Positions 41,609 through 50,142 of a DNA stretch of 64,000 nucleotides are shown piece after piece. This DNA comes from Polaribacter irgensii 23-P. GTDB taxonomy: Bacteria > Bacteroidota > Bacteroidia > Flavobacteriales > Flavobacteriaceae. Under the pieces are notes generated by a model. That model did not search any database. It was not told the DNA's origin and saw only the letters and a list, made by a program, of their open reading frames with translations. The stretch's first letter is position 1; the number at the start of each line of letters is the position of its first letter. The stretch is taken from contig NZ_CH724148.1 in the NCBI RefSeq assembly GCF_000153225.1, positions 1,754,842 to 1,818,841 on the forward strand. The letters run 5' to 3'. Position numbers and translations under genes: made by a program.

Positions 41609-43522
41609 TTAATGCACTAAAACTTTCTTTCTATGTGTTTTTCCGTTTTGTGATACCGCTACAATATAGACTGTCTGTTTTTGTTGCACACTCAAACGGT
41701 GTAGCGTAGCAATGGCATTTTTTCTACTTGTAAGCAATCGTCCTAACAAATCAAATACTTGAATATCTGCTGGGCCATCAAAAAAGGATAAATCGATGTT
41801 GATTTTAGTTCCGTCATAAAATACGCGTACAGGCACGTCTAACGAGCTATCAGTAATTTCTTGGAAATGCAATACAAACCGATCTTCAGAATCTCCTTCT
41901 GAAGCTTTAAATTCATAAGTAGGGCGTATTTTTAAATCAGTGATAATTTTCATTTTTTTGTCTTCTAATAAAAGCAAATGGTCTTGTGCATGGGCATGAT
42001 CAATTTGCAAGGAGTACTCTCTATTTTTTCCTACTATTCCTGGTTTAAATTGCAAAGGTATTCTTGAGTTTTCTAGAATGTCTGTTAAATATCGAACAGA
42101 TAAATCTTGATCGATGTAATTGAAATATACGGAAGGAGCGTCTGTATTTGGACTGGAAAGTTTCAATGCGCCCGCTTCATTTTGAGGGAACCCAAATTGA
42201 AGTAGTACTTCATCAGAACCATATCCTTCATTGGAGGAAATTTTAATTTTTAAATGACTGGTTTTAGAACTTTTTGTGCTGTTATTTTTTTCTTTTAACC
42301 AAGTGTTTCCCATCGTTTGCACTTTAATAGCATTGGACATGGCAATACTTCCGTTATTCTGGGCTCTTATAAAGAAGCCTTGTGTTGGAGCAATATATTG
42401 ATTTACGCCGTTTGTTCCGGTACCTCCATTGGAATTATAGACACCGTAGTTATTTGCGGTTGGATTCCATATCCACATATTGTAACCACCGGTGGCTAGA
42501 AGCAAGTCTGAACGTGTCCAGCCAGTGGGTGCCGACCAGTCAATAGTAGCAGCATACGGATTTCCAATGAAATTAAATCCTTTTACAGTCAAATCTGGAC
42601 TCTCATTTGTAATCGGGTAACTAATATTGCCGTTATTGAGCAATCCTATAAATTCCTTTGTAGGATTTGGCGCTTGGGTGGCGTACAAATATCCTTTCCC
42701 TTTGACAAAACTTAACGTTGGATGAATAGCGGCCCACGTTGGCATTGCAGTCAAATTCAGTTGATAAGTCCAACAAGGTGTAGGTTCATTATAAATATAC
42801 AAATCATAACCCGTACCATTTCCATAAGTACCTATAGGATTCCAACTACCACTAATATTTTGATTTGAAACTGGCGCCGAAAGAAATTGATAGGCCTCGG
42901 GTGCTCCACTAATATAGCGTTGCACTGTTGCTGGTACATTTTGTGTATTGTGAATCAGAGAAGCCATACCAGAACTGTTGGATATCAGGATGAGTCCATT
43001 TGTTCCTCCAAGATTCGATATAGTACCTGTTACTGTTAAACTTTTAGCCGCTTCAATTTTAAATTTTTTTGTTGCATTGATGGTGAGCATATTTGTAACC
43101 ATCGTTTGAGTTGAGTTTAAGGTAACCGACGCTGTATTGTTGATGATTAAATTATAGAAAGTAGCCGTTCCCAAATCCATCTTTTGGGCAGAGGTGCCGT
43201 TCATGTAAACATTTCCGGATGCGCTAAAAAAAGTACCTGTACTTGTAAAATCACCTGTGATATTGTAAATTCCGTTACCAACAGTGTTTCCGTTATTTTG
43301 AAGCACACTAACATTTAAAGTGCCTTTGTTTAAAAGAGTGGCATCGGTATCATTCTCGAGGATATTTATTGTTACTGCAGTATCGTCTGAAATTGTAATA
43401 TAAGCACCGTTATTAGAAATGTATTGCGCCTGTATTTGTATGTTTATTTCTAAATACACCAATATCGATAAAATGGCAAACCATTTTATGTTAAAAAAGT
43501 TATGTAGATTTAAATTTTTCAT
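41609..43522 (-). CDS. Large secreted surface protein with type IX sorting domain
   Basis: The 637-residue protein starts with a signal-like segment (about 14-32) ending in IQAQYIS. It has a long beta-rich body with weak repeats, a middle region of YLPTV-like surface-protein modules (GYNMWIWNPTANNYGVY), and a C-terminal region of about 75 residues. The tail NIDLSFFDGPADIQVFDLLG and YIVAVSQNGKTHRKKVLVH is the type IX secretion sorting domain (type A). The protein is thus exported through the outer membrane and attached to the surface. It follows the DUF3494 gene on the same strand. Confidence 0.78.
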   Translation of the reverse strand: MKNLNLHNFFNIKWFAILSILVYLEINIQIQAQYISNNGAYITISDDTAVTINILENDTDATLLNKGTLNVSVLQNNGNTVGNGIYNITGDFTSTGTFFSASGNVYMNGTSAQKMDLGTATFYNLIINNTASVTLNSTQTMVTNMLTINATKKFKIEAAKSLTVTGTISNLGGTNGLILISNSSGMASLIHNTQNVPATVQRYISGAPEAYQFLSAPVSNQNISGSWNPIGTYGNGTGYDLYIYNEPTPCWTYQLNLTAMPTWAAIHPTLSFVKGKGYLYATQAPNPTKEFIGLLNNGNISYPITNESPDLTVKGFNFIGNPYAATIDWSAPTGWTRSDLLLATGGYNMWIWNPTANNYGVYNSNGGTGTNGVNQYIAPTQGFFIRAQNNGSIAMSNAIKVQTMGNTWLKEKNNSTKSSKTSHLKIKISSNEGYGSDEVLLQFGFPQNEAGALKLSSPNTDAPSVYFNYIDQDLSVRYLTDILENSRIPLQFKPGIVGKNREYSLQIDHAHAQDHLLLLEDKKMKIITDLKIRPTYEFKASEGDSEDRFVLHFQEITDSSLDVPVRVFYDGTKINIDLSFFDGPADIQVFDLLGRLLTSRKNAIATLHRLSVQQKQTVYIVAVSQNGKTHRKKVLVH

Positions 43523-43622
43523 CCGGAATTTATAGATTCGAATACAATTATTTGTTTTTTTGATGTTTTTAGAACTGCTAGTTCTTCTATCTTTTAAAAT
43601 AGCGCAATCTTATCGTTGCTTG

Positions 43623-44939
43623 TTAGTTGCCTACTTTTATCAATGTTAAAATTCTATTATAAACTGTAGACTCCTTACTATCAGCATCCTGAATGTCAAT
43701 TTTCCATCTTACATCCATAATATCGTCTACTGCAAAAGAAGAAATACCATGCAAAGAAATATCTGAAGGGTTTTTTAAATGCGTTCTTGTTCTACTAGAA
43801 TTAGGTAGTAGTGTGCCATTTTTATAAAGACTAAAGGTGACCTTGTGTTTCACATCTTCAATAATGGTGTCCGAATCTCCAGCTTCATAAATGTTTCCAG
43901 TAACCATTTCAGGAGTAAAACCCGTGATAGCACCGCTATTAGTGCCAATATTACCAGTGTACGTGGAAGCTCCCGTATTTGCAATGCCTCCCAAACTTGT
44001 AAATATTATAAAATTAGATAATGTTTTAAAATCAATCAAACTTTCACCAGTAGGCAATGTAAGTGCACCAGGTCCACTTGAAATTGCCCCAGAAGTGGTT
44101 AGCAACCGGCCTGTTACGATACCGTTTGCGGCTACAGCGACGGCAGATCCATGGGAGAATAGCGTCCCGGATATGGTTGTACCCGCTCCCAAGCCGATTG
44201 CTCCATCTGCAATCCAAAAAACATTTTTGGCACTGGCACCGTTTACCAAAGTAACACTTGCACCTGCCCCAGTATTGAATGCGCCGGTAGCTCTGATTAA
44301 AAAAAGTGCTTCAGGATCTCCTCCACCATCTAAAATAAGACTGTTTGCAATGGAGGCAGCTCCAGGAATATCGTACACCCCAGGAAAAAGGGTCTCTCCA
44401 CTCCCAAAAACTAAGGGGTGTGTGGTGTCTGTTACTGGGATTGCCATAATGTCGTCATAAATTGAATTTAATTCTGAAACTCCTGTAGATGTATTAAATC
44501 CATAGGTATGGGATGCTGCAGGGATGCTAACTTGACCATTAAAAAAAATTGAATATGTGCCTGCTTCTGCGATGGTCTTACTCATTTGATCCACCACGGT
44601 ATACGAAGTTGAGGAGGTGGAGATTGCGGTTCCGGCATCAACAGAAAGATATGCAGGGCGCACCCAATCTACCCAGGAGTTTCCGTTATAAAATGTAAAC
44701 AGATTTGTTGTTGTGTTGTAAAGAATTAAACCAGTTGCAGGGGAGGTTATATTATTTCTTTCTGCTGTTGTCATCCTTGGAGTCAGCATGCCTTTACTGT
44801 TCGTTCTCATTTCAAGTATCGAAGAAGGATCCGGAGTAATTTCAGCGTTACTGATACCCACAGACTGTGCTATTATATTATAATTGCTACTGATCATCAA
44901 AATGATGAGCAATCCCAGAAAATTTAATTTTGATTTCAT
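43623..44939 (-). CDS. DUF3494 ice-binding-like protein with permuted domain order
   Basis: The 438-residue protein has a signal peptide (1-25). It then has a short module typical of Flavobacteria surface proteins (GMLTPRMTTAERNNI and GLILYNTTTNLF). The DUF3494-type blocks appear in swapped order. The back half comes first (GSGETLFPGVYDIPGA, GGDPEALFLIRATGAF, AKNVFWIADGAIGLGAGTTI). The front half then follows (NFIIFTSLGGIANTGASTYT, GNIGTNSGAITGF). A last domain (about 355-438) ends with DIMDVRWKIDIQ. The order looks like a circular permutation or an exchange between two tandem copies. The protein is secreted. Confidence 0.8.
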   Translation of the reverse strand: MKSKLNFLGLLIILMISSNYNIIAQSVGISNAEITPDPSSILEMRTNSKGMLTPRMTTAERNNITSPATGLILYNTTTNLFTFYNGNSWVDWVRPAYLSVDAGTAISTSSTSYTVVDQMSKTIAEAGTYSIFFNGQVSIPAASHTYGFNTSTGVSELNSIYDDIMAIPVTDTTHPLVFGSGETLFPGVYDIPGAASIANSLILDGGGDPEALFLIRATGAFNTGAGASVTLVNGASAKNVFWIADGAIGLGAGTTISGTLFSHGSAVAVAANGIVTGRLLTTSGAISSGPGALTLPTGESLIDFKTLSNFIIFTSLGGIANTGASTYTGNIGTNSGAITGFTPEMVTGNIYEAGDSDTIIEDVKHKVTFSLYKNGTLLPNSSRTRTHLKNPSDISLHGISSFAVDDIMDVRWKIDIQDADSKESTVYNRILTLIKVGN

Positions 44940-45097
44940 TTGTTTTGTTTAAAAAGTGACCATTAAAAATTTTTATTTTTTCAGCTCATAAAAGGATACA
45001 AATACTTATTTTTAAATTCAAAATATGGTATAAAGATATGCATTTTTATTTCCCTTGTGTTTCTCTAGTTTTTTACCTATTTATTAATCTATTTTTT

Positions 45098-45357
45098 TTA
45101 TCCTTTAAAATATACCTTTTTATTTTGGTGCAATAAAGCCGCTTGAATCGGTATCGGTGTGTCATCTAATAAAGCTTGTACAAAAGCACCTTTGTATTTT
45201 TTTATCAATTCAATTATGTACGCTTTTGCTTCTTTATACGTGTCGAACCGTCCTAGTCTATATTTTGTGGACGCTTTTTCTTTGTAAATACGAATGTTCT
45301 TTAGATTCTGAAATTTTTTATTTTCTTTTTTTGATGTGCCTATTTGTACTGTAAAGA
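45098..45357 (-). pseudogene. SPOR-like tail separated from the usher-like gene by a frameshift
   Basis: Directly after the usher-like stop, the +1 frame reads LVFTVQIGTSKKENKKF, YRLGRFDTYKEAKAYIIELI and GAFVQALLDDTPI, to a stop at 45098-45100. This resembles a SPOR peptidoglycan-binding domain (about 80 residues). No usable start codon exists for a separate gene. One extra A in the A-run at the usher-like C-terminus would join the two. Either the protein lost its tail by a frameshift or the tail is made by slippage. Confidence 0.6.
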
Positions 45358-48039
45358 CTAATTTTTTTCTATTTTTTTGAGTGGAACACTATTTTTTTGG
45401 ATAGAATCCTTTCCTAAAACTAATTTCTTTTCCGATATAATTGGTTGAAGTACAAAGTCAATACCTTCGACAATATCTCCTTCTTCGGACATTCGAATGA
45501 TTATTGGTTGTGCCATTGGAGTGGCTTTGTAATCTAACGTTTTCATTTGTAATGAATCAACCTGAACAGAATACTCCCCTGGCTCTAGACCTAAATAGCT
45601 ATAATATCCATCGGATTCACTTAACACTTCTGCTACTTTTTGTTTCTTTTTATTGTAGATAGCGAGCGTAACACGCCCCTGTCCTTTCATTTCTTGACCT
45701 GCCAATAAATATACCATACCATTCACTTCTCCTACAGAAATAATAGGTACGAATATGCGTTTGTACTGATTTGGATCAACAAGAACTTGATATGTATTGC
45801 GTTTAAATCTCCAAGAAATATAATCCAAGGACGTATTTGAAAATTCAATATTGTAATTTACAAAAGCATTTAAATCGAAAATTCGCACAGTGAAATCTTT
45901 ACCACTTATTTCTGCAACTCCTCCTGAAACATTAACCGAGGACAGCAATACTTTTTTTTCTCCAGGATCTAATTTTCCATTTCGGTTCAAATCAAGGAAA
46001 GGATAGAATAAAATACCTCCCTTTCCAACTGCAGAATTGTTGCTTGTGTGTATGTAATTATTACCTGCTCCAAAAGCCAAACTTCCTTGGGCATTTTCTG
46101 AAAACATAAGGTTGTTATTGCTAAAAGAACTTGACAAGCCAACGCGAGAGAAAGGCAAATCATATTTGAAATTCACAAAAACATTGTCGTTTTTGAATTG
46201 TAAATTTCGCTCATACGAAACGGAAAAGTACATTTTTGAGATTCGCTTCTCAATTTCTGCACCAAATCTAACTACATGATTTGTATTTATATTATAGTTT
46301 ATTGAAGGCCTCATCACAAGCCCACTATTAAATCGGTATGACAAGTTTAAAATAGAGTTCATTTGAGCAGGACTGGAACCAACTCGGTTTATAAATGAGG
46401 AAGAATTAATATTGAATTGTTTGTAATAGCCAGAGAACGTGAAGTCAAATTGATTATAAATAAAAGATTGATATTTAAATTGATTGAAATTAAATTTTGT
46501 AAAACCAGAAAATAGTTGGGCTTTAAACGGCATAGAAAACCTTATTTTTAATTCTTCTAGCGCATTAAACCGAACGGCAAGTTGGTCTGCTTTGAATTTA
46601 GAATAATTAATTTCTAAAAAAGCACTTTCTGTAACATAGAAATTTAGTAAACTTTTGAACCTCACGTTGTGTGCATATTCGAAGTTTAAAATCATTTTTG
46701 AAAAGGGCTGAATGGCCATTTTTGCAAAAGGGATATAAGGCGTGTTGGGGATACTTGATAAATATTCTAAACCACCACCAACGGTTAAAAAACGGTTAAC
46801 TCCGTAATTAAATCCGATTTGCGAAAAACGACTGCCTTGGCCATCTTGTAGAATTCCGGATGTTGCATTGTATTCTAGCGTATTTGCAGGTACAAATGTG
46901 TAGGGTGTATTCATAGTTCTCTCTTCCGTTCGTTCTTCGCCTAAAAGACCATAAAATTTTAATTTCAGAGTAGTATAGCCGTATACAATAGGAACTTTAA
47001 AGGCGTATAAGCCAGAGGCATCAGCCACGGTGTAGTCTACTAAAATATCGTTAATATAGAGTTCTACAGTCCAGTTGGGCTCTGTACTGTCGTTAATTGT
47101 AAAAGTACCACTTGCTTTTCTAATTGTATTCGGAGAATTATTAAAAGTTACTCCTACTAATGGAGCATTTAATTGAGAAATGCTCTGACTGAAAAGAGTG
47201 CCTATTTGTGCTTGTGTAATCAATTTTTTGTCATTGTCAATCCAACGCCAATTGTATTGAAGTTGTCTGGAATCAAAATTATATTGGTCATTATACGTCA
47301 GGGATATATTTGCTTCTCCAAACAATAATTCAGTTCCAAGTCCTAGACTAACAGAATTGGTATTTGTATTGTTCGTGGTTTGAACAGAATTAAAAGCCCA
47401 ATCTACTGAACCGAAGCTAAACAAGTGGTAATCTCTTTGAATTATGGTATCTGCAATACTCGGTTTTCCTCGTAATTTTGAAATATTATTTCTAGTTTCC
47501 TCGATTCTTAATTGTTTTAGAAAGGGAAGTTCAAAAGTGGATGATAATTTTGCAGAAAGGGATCTAGGGTTAAATAACACGTTGATGCCAAAAGCTTCTG
47601 AGATTATGGATGCTGCAATATATGTAGTTCCAAAAATTTCTACATAACCATTTGAAATATTAAAGGATTGCGCACCAACAGTAATTTTATCTTTTTTAAA
47701 ATCAATTTTATAAAGGTTGTTTTCATTCTTAATAAATCCAATGAAATCGCCGTCTTGAGAAATACATTTGATCTTTAATTTTTTGAATATATCCTTAACA
47801 TTTAAGAAAAGTTGGTTTTTGTCAGAGATGAGTACATCCGTCTCAAAATTGAAACCATTTGCCATGTATATGGTAATAAACAGTTCATCGTAGTCAGAAA
47901 CTGCTATTTTTTCTACATTTTGAGCTACACTTTTAGGTGAATACAAAAAGAATAAAAGTGTTATGGGAATTATAAATTTTGACAAAGTCCCTCTAATAAA
48001 ATCAATTATCTTAACCTTGAGAGCGATACATATATTCAT
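45358..48039 (-). CDS. Usher-like outer-membrane assembly protein
   Basis: The 893-residue protein has a signal segment (about 17-40, ending KSVAQ), an N-terminal periplasmic domain (~45-160), and then a long series of strands ending in aromatic residues, typical of a large outer-membrane barrel. A plug-like piece (SGTFTINDSTEPNWTVELYI, then VADASGLYAFKVPIVYG and EERTEERTMNTPY) resembles the usher TMB core of chaperone-usher systems. The C-terminal domain (about 780-870) has beta-sandwich features (VLSESDGYYSYLGLEPGEYS). It follows a chaperone and DUF4402 subunit genes and overlaps the preceding gene by one base (TAATG), so it is probably the pore that assembles the fibre. Confidence 0.78.
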   Translation of the reverse strand: MNICIALKVKIIDFIRGTLSKFIIPITLLFFLYSPKSVAQNVEKIAVSDYDELFITIYMANGFNFETDVLISDKNQLFLNVKDIFKKLKIKCISQDGDFIGFIKNENNLYKIDFKKDKITVGAQSFNISNGYVEIFGTTYIAASIISEAFGINVLFNPRSLSAKLSSTFELPFLKQLRIEETRNNISKLRGKPSIADTIIQRDYHLFSFGSVDWAFNSVQTTNNTNTNSVSLGLGTELLFGEANISLTYNDQYNFDSRQLQYNWRWIDNDKKLITQAQIGTLFSQSISQLNAPLVGVTFNNSPNTIRKASGTFTINDSTEPNWTVELYINDILVDYTVADASGLYAFKVPIVYGYTTLKLKFYGLLGEERTEERTMNTPYTFVPANTLEYNATSGILQDGQGSRFSQIGFNYGVNRFLTVGGGLEYLSSIPNTPYIPFAKMAIQPFSKMILNFEYAHNVRFKSLLNFYVTESAFLEINYSKFKADQLAVRFNALEELKIRFSMPFKAQLFSGFTKFNFNQFKYQSFIYNQFDFTFSGYYKQFNINSSSFINRVGSSPAQMNSILNLSYRFNSGLVMRPSINYNINTNHVVRFGAEIEKRISKMYFSVSYERNLQFKNDNVFVNFKYDLPFSRVGLSSSFSNNNLMFSENAQGSLAFGAGNNYIHTSNNSAVGKGGILFYPFLDLNRNGKLDPGEKKVLLSSVNVSGGVAEISGKDFTVRIFDLNAFVNYNIEFSNTSLDYISWRFKRNTYQVLVDPNQYKRIFVPIISVGEVNGMVYLLAGQEMKGQGRVTLAIYNKKKQKVAEVLSESDGYYSYLGLEPGEYSVQVDSLQMKTLDYKATPMAQPIIIRMSEEGDIVEGIDFVLQPIISEKKLVLGKDSIQKNSVPLKKIEKN

Positions 48040-48554
48040 TATTGTTGGTCAAAAGAAATTTCAAAATTTCCTGAATAAAATCCAGGTGGAGCATTTCCTG
48101 GAATTATAAGGGTGCCTCCTACACGCAAAACGGTTATAAAATTACAGTTGTTTTCCACTGTAAATGATGCTCCATTGATACCTTTTTCTGTGGGACCTAT
48201 ATTGAGTGTGAAGACGCCTCCATTACTTCCACTTAGGATAGTCGTTGGGGCATACGTAATCGCAACGTTTCTTCCTTGGCATAATCGCACTTCAAAAATT
48301 GCAGGTCTTGCAACAGAATTGGGTGCTGGAACGATACTGCCTGTAGTTGTCCTAATCCCTTGCCAATCTACAGAAACGCTGCCACCGGTACCTAAATCAT
48401 AAAATTTTCCAAAATAGAGGCCTTGCGTGGCAGCCACAGTTAATGCTCTTTCGGGCAACGCAGGCTGTGCAAAAGAAACTCCTTTGCATGAAAGTAAAAT
48501 TATTACTGACAATAATAATTTTATGAAAAATCTATTTAATTTAGCTCTTTTCAT
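48039..48554 (-). CDS. DUF4402 family fibre protein, second type
   Basis: The 171-residue protein has a signal peptide (about 1-29, cut after SFAQ). Its DUF4402 domain has LYFGKFYDLGTGGSVSVDWQ, FEVRLCQGRNVAITYAPT and a C-terminal FYSGNFEISFDQQ strand. Cysteines C91 and C137 could form a disulfide. The sequence is more divergent than the other two DUF4402 proteins, so it may be a tip or adaptor subunit. It sits between the chaperone and the usher-like gene, overlapping the latter's start. Confidence 0.82.
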   Translation of the reverse strand: MKRAKLNRFFIKLLLSVIILLSCKGVSFAQPALPERALTVAATQGLYFGKFYDLGTGGSVSVDWQGIRTTTGSIVPAPNSVARPAIFEVRLCQGRNVAITYAPTTILSGSNGGVFTLNIGPTEKGINGASFTVENNCNFITVLRVGGTLIIPGNAPPGFYSGNFEISFDQQ

Positions 48555-48567
48555 AAAGGTTTTAAAA

Positions 48568-49398
48568 TTAAATTCCTAAATCCAATTCTTTCGCAGCAAA
48601 AACCTGTGGTTCTTCTGCATTTTCACGGCTGATATATTTTACTTTTAGGATTCCCTGCTTTAAATTTATATCTGAAGATTTATTCAATTTTATTGTGACG
48701 TATCGTTTGTTAATATTGGTGTAAACTGCGACCCCTTTCTTGACTCCAATCAAATAAGATTCTCCTTTTTTTGGAAGGTATTCCACTGTGAAATCTCCAT
48801 AGACAGATATATTGCCATTTCTAACAACAGTGAAATTTAGTACATTTTCCTCTTCCCTTATTATTTTTAAATCAGTTATCGTCGTTGTATTGGAAAGGTC
48901 TCCAGTTCGGATTATAATGGGAATACTAATACCAAATATAGGAACTAATTTAACCGAAAAAGCTTTTATGGTATCTTGTTTTTCGTCTCCTAAAGCCGAA
49001 TAATCTTTTTCAGATCTAAAATATAAGTGGGAGCGATATTCACCTGATTCCATATCGGTTCTCATCCTTCGCTGTAGCATAACAACCTGCGCTTCTCCTG
49101 GTAATAAAGTGACTTTCCGAGGATATATTCTAAGATAGGGATCCGCGAACATTTGGCCTGGATCTGGTTCTGTAATTACTGAAAAGCTTCCGTCCTCATT
49201 CATGCGACGTTGAACGAAGGAGACTGAAAATGTTGTTGTTTTTGAACCGGTATTTAGTAAATTAAGAATCTCTTTTATCTTTCTACCCTCGAAAACAACT
49301 CTATTTGGGGTGATTAACAAATCTCCTTGTGCATGTGTTTTATAATGTTGATTCCCTAAAATAGTGGCTAATATTAAAAATAATAATTTATTCTTCAT
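48568..49398 (-). CDS. PapD-like periplasmic chaperone
   Basis: From the ATG 49396-49398 (MKNKLLFLILATILGNQHYK) the protein has 276 residues and a signal peptide ending near THAQG. Two immunoglobulin-like domains follow the pattern of periplasmic pilus chaperones. Strands VVFEGRKIKEILNLLNTGSK and PYLRIYPRKVTLLPGEAQVV (with the typical R and L-P-G loop) form the first; IIIRTGDLSNT begins the second. It should hold DUF4402 subunits in the periplasm and hand them to the usher-like pore. An ATG 57 bases further upstream exists but starts before a natural signal. Confidence 0.86.
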   Translation of the reverse strand: MKNKLLFLILATILGNQHYKTHAQGDLLITPNRVVFEGRKIKEILNLLNTGSKTTTFSVSFVQRRMNEDGSFSVITEPDPGQMFADPYLRIYPRKVTLLPGEAQVVMLQRRMRTDMESGEYRSHLYFRSEKDYSALGDEKQDTIKAFSVKLVPIFGISIPIIIRTGDLSNTTTITDLKIIREEENVLNFTVVRNGNISVYGDFTVEYLPKKGESYLIGVKKGVAVYTNINKRYVTIKLNKSSDINLKQGILKVKYISRENAEEPQVFAAKELDLGI

Positions 49399-49461
49399 AA
49401 CGAGGTGTTGACTAGTTAGCGAAACAAATATACTTTTAATTAAAAGATTCAACAATCGATT

Positions 49462-50010
49462 CTAGTTGTAATCAACACTTATTGGGAAAGTACCGTTGTA
49501 TGTGCCTCCTAGTTGTCCTGCAGCTATCGTTAACTTTCCTCCAACTTTGAAGGAATCGTTTCCATTTGCGTCTAGTGTACTCGAATTATTAATGGTATTT
49601 TGAGCGGCTCCATTGAAACGTGCTGTCATCTCCGTGATGTTCATAGTACGCACACCTGCTCCAGTTGCACCTGTTGAATGTGTCACTACTATCGAGGTTG
49701 GTAATAGAATTGCATAGGTTTCACCCACATTACCACTTACAGTATAGCTTGCATTGGAAGCTGCTGGCGTTGAAGCTGATGCTGCAACCCCTCCAGAGTA
49801 ACTACGAGTTATATTATCAGCAGGTAAAACCACTGTACCACCTGTAGCATCGGTTAAAATATTAGCTCCAAAATTTAACGCACTCGTTTGTGTAAGCTTC
49901 ATTGCGATCAATAACTCAGCACTTGCATTTGTAGTTGCCGAATTTTGAGAAAATGTGTTTGGTGCAATTATGGCTATCATTAGGATAGCAAAAAAGTTTA
50001 TTTTTTTCAT
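49462..50010 (-). CDS. DUF4402 major fibre-subunit candidate, secreted
   Basis: A 182-residue protein with a signal peptide (1-21, cut after TFSQN). The domain has ATTNASAELLIAMKL, LNFGANILTDATGGTVVLP and a C-terminal strand GTYNGTFPISVDYN. It is the first gene of the cluster after a promoter-like element and is close to the subunit at 40856-41401. First place and abundance of small residues suggest it is the major subunit, but this is inferred. Confidence 0.86.
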   Translation of the reverse strand: MKKINFFAILMIAIIAPNTFSQNSATTNASAELLIAMKLTQTSALNFGANILTDATGGTVVLPADNITRSYSGGVAASASTPAASNASYTVSGNVGETYAILLPTSIVVTHSTGATGAGVRTMNITEMTARFNGAAQNTINNSSTLDANGNDSFKVGGKLTIAAGQLGGTYNGTFPISVDYN

Positions 50011-50072
50011 GATAGTGCTTTTTACCTCGCTATTTTTTGAATTGTCTTATTATTAACAATAATAGTACGCTA

Positions 50073-50080
50073 CAAAGGTA
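50073..50080 (-). promoter_or_regulatory. -7 element TACCTTTG for the DUF4402 cluster
   Basis: TACCTTTG on the minus strand fits the TAnnTTTG Bacteroidota -7 element. It lies 63 bases upstream of the first DUF4402 gene. A TTC at a 17-base distance upstream could serve as a weak -33 element. Confidence 0.55.
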
Positions 50081-50142
50081 CTGAGCTAGGTGATTATGAA
50101 TGTTACATAATTTTAGATATAACTTTCATAATTTAGTTCACA

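Noticed and set aside
43891..44460. Plus-strand ORF of 189 codons opposite the DUF3494 gene
   Set aside because: It is a proline-rich shadow of the minus-strand gene with no own features.
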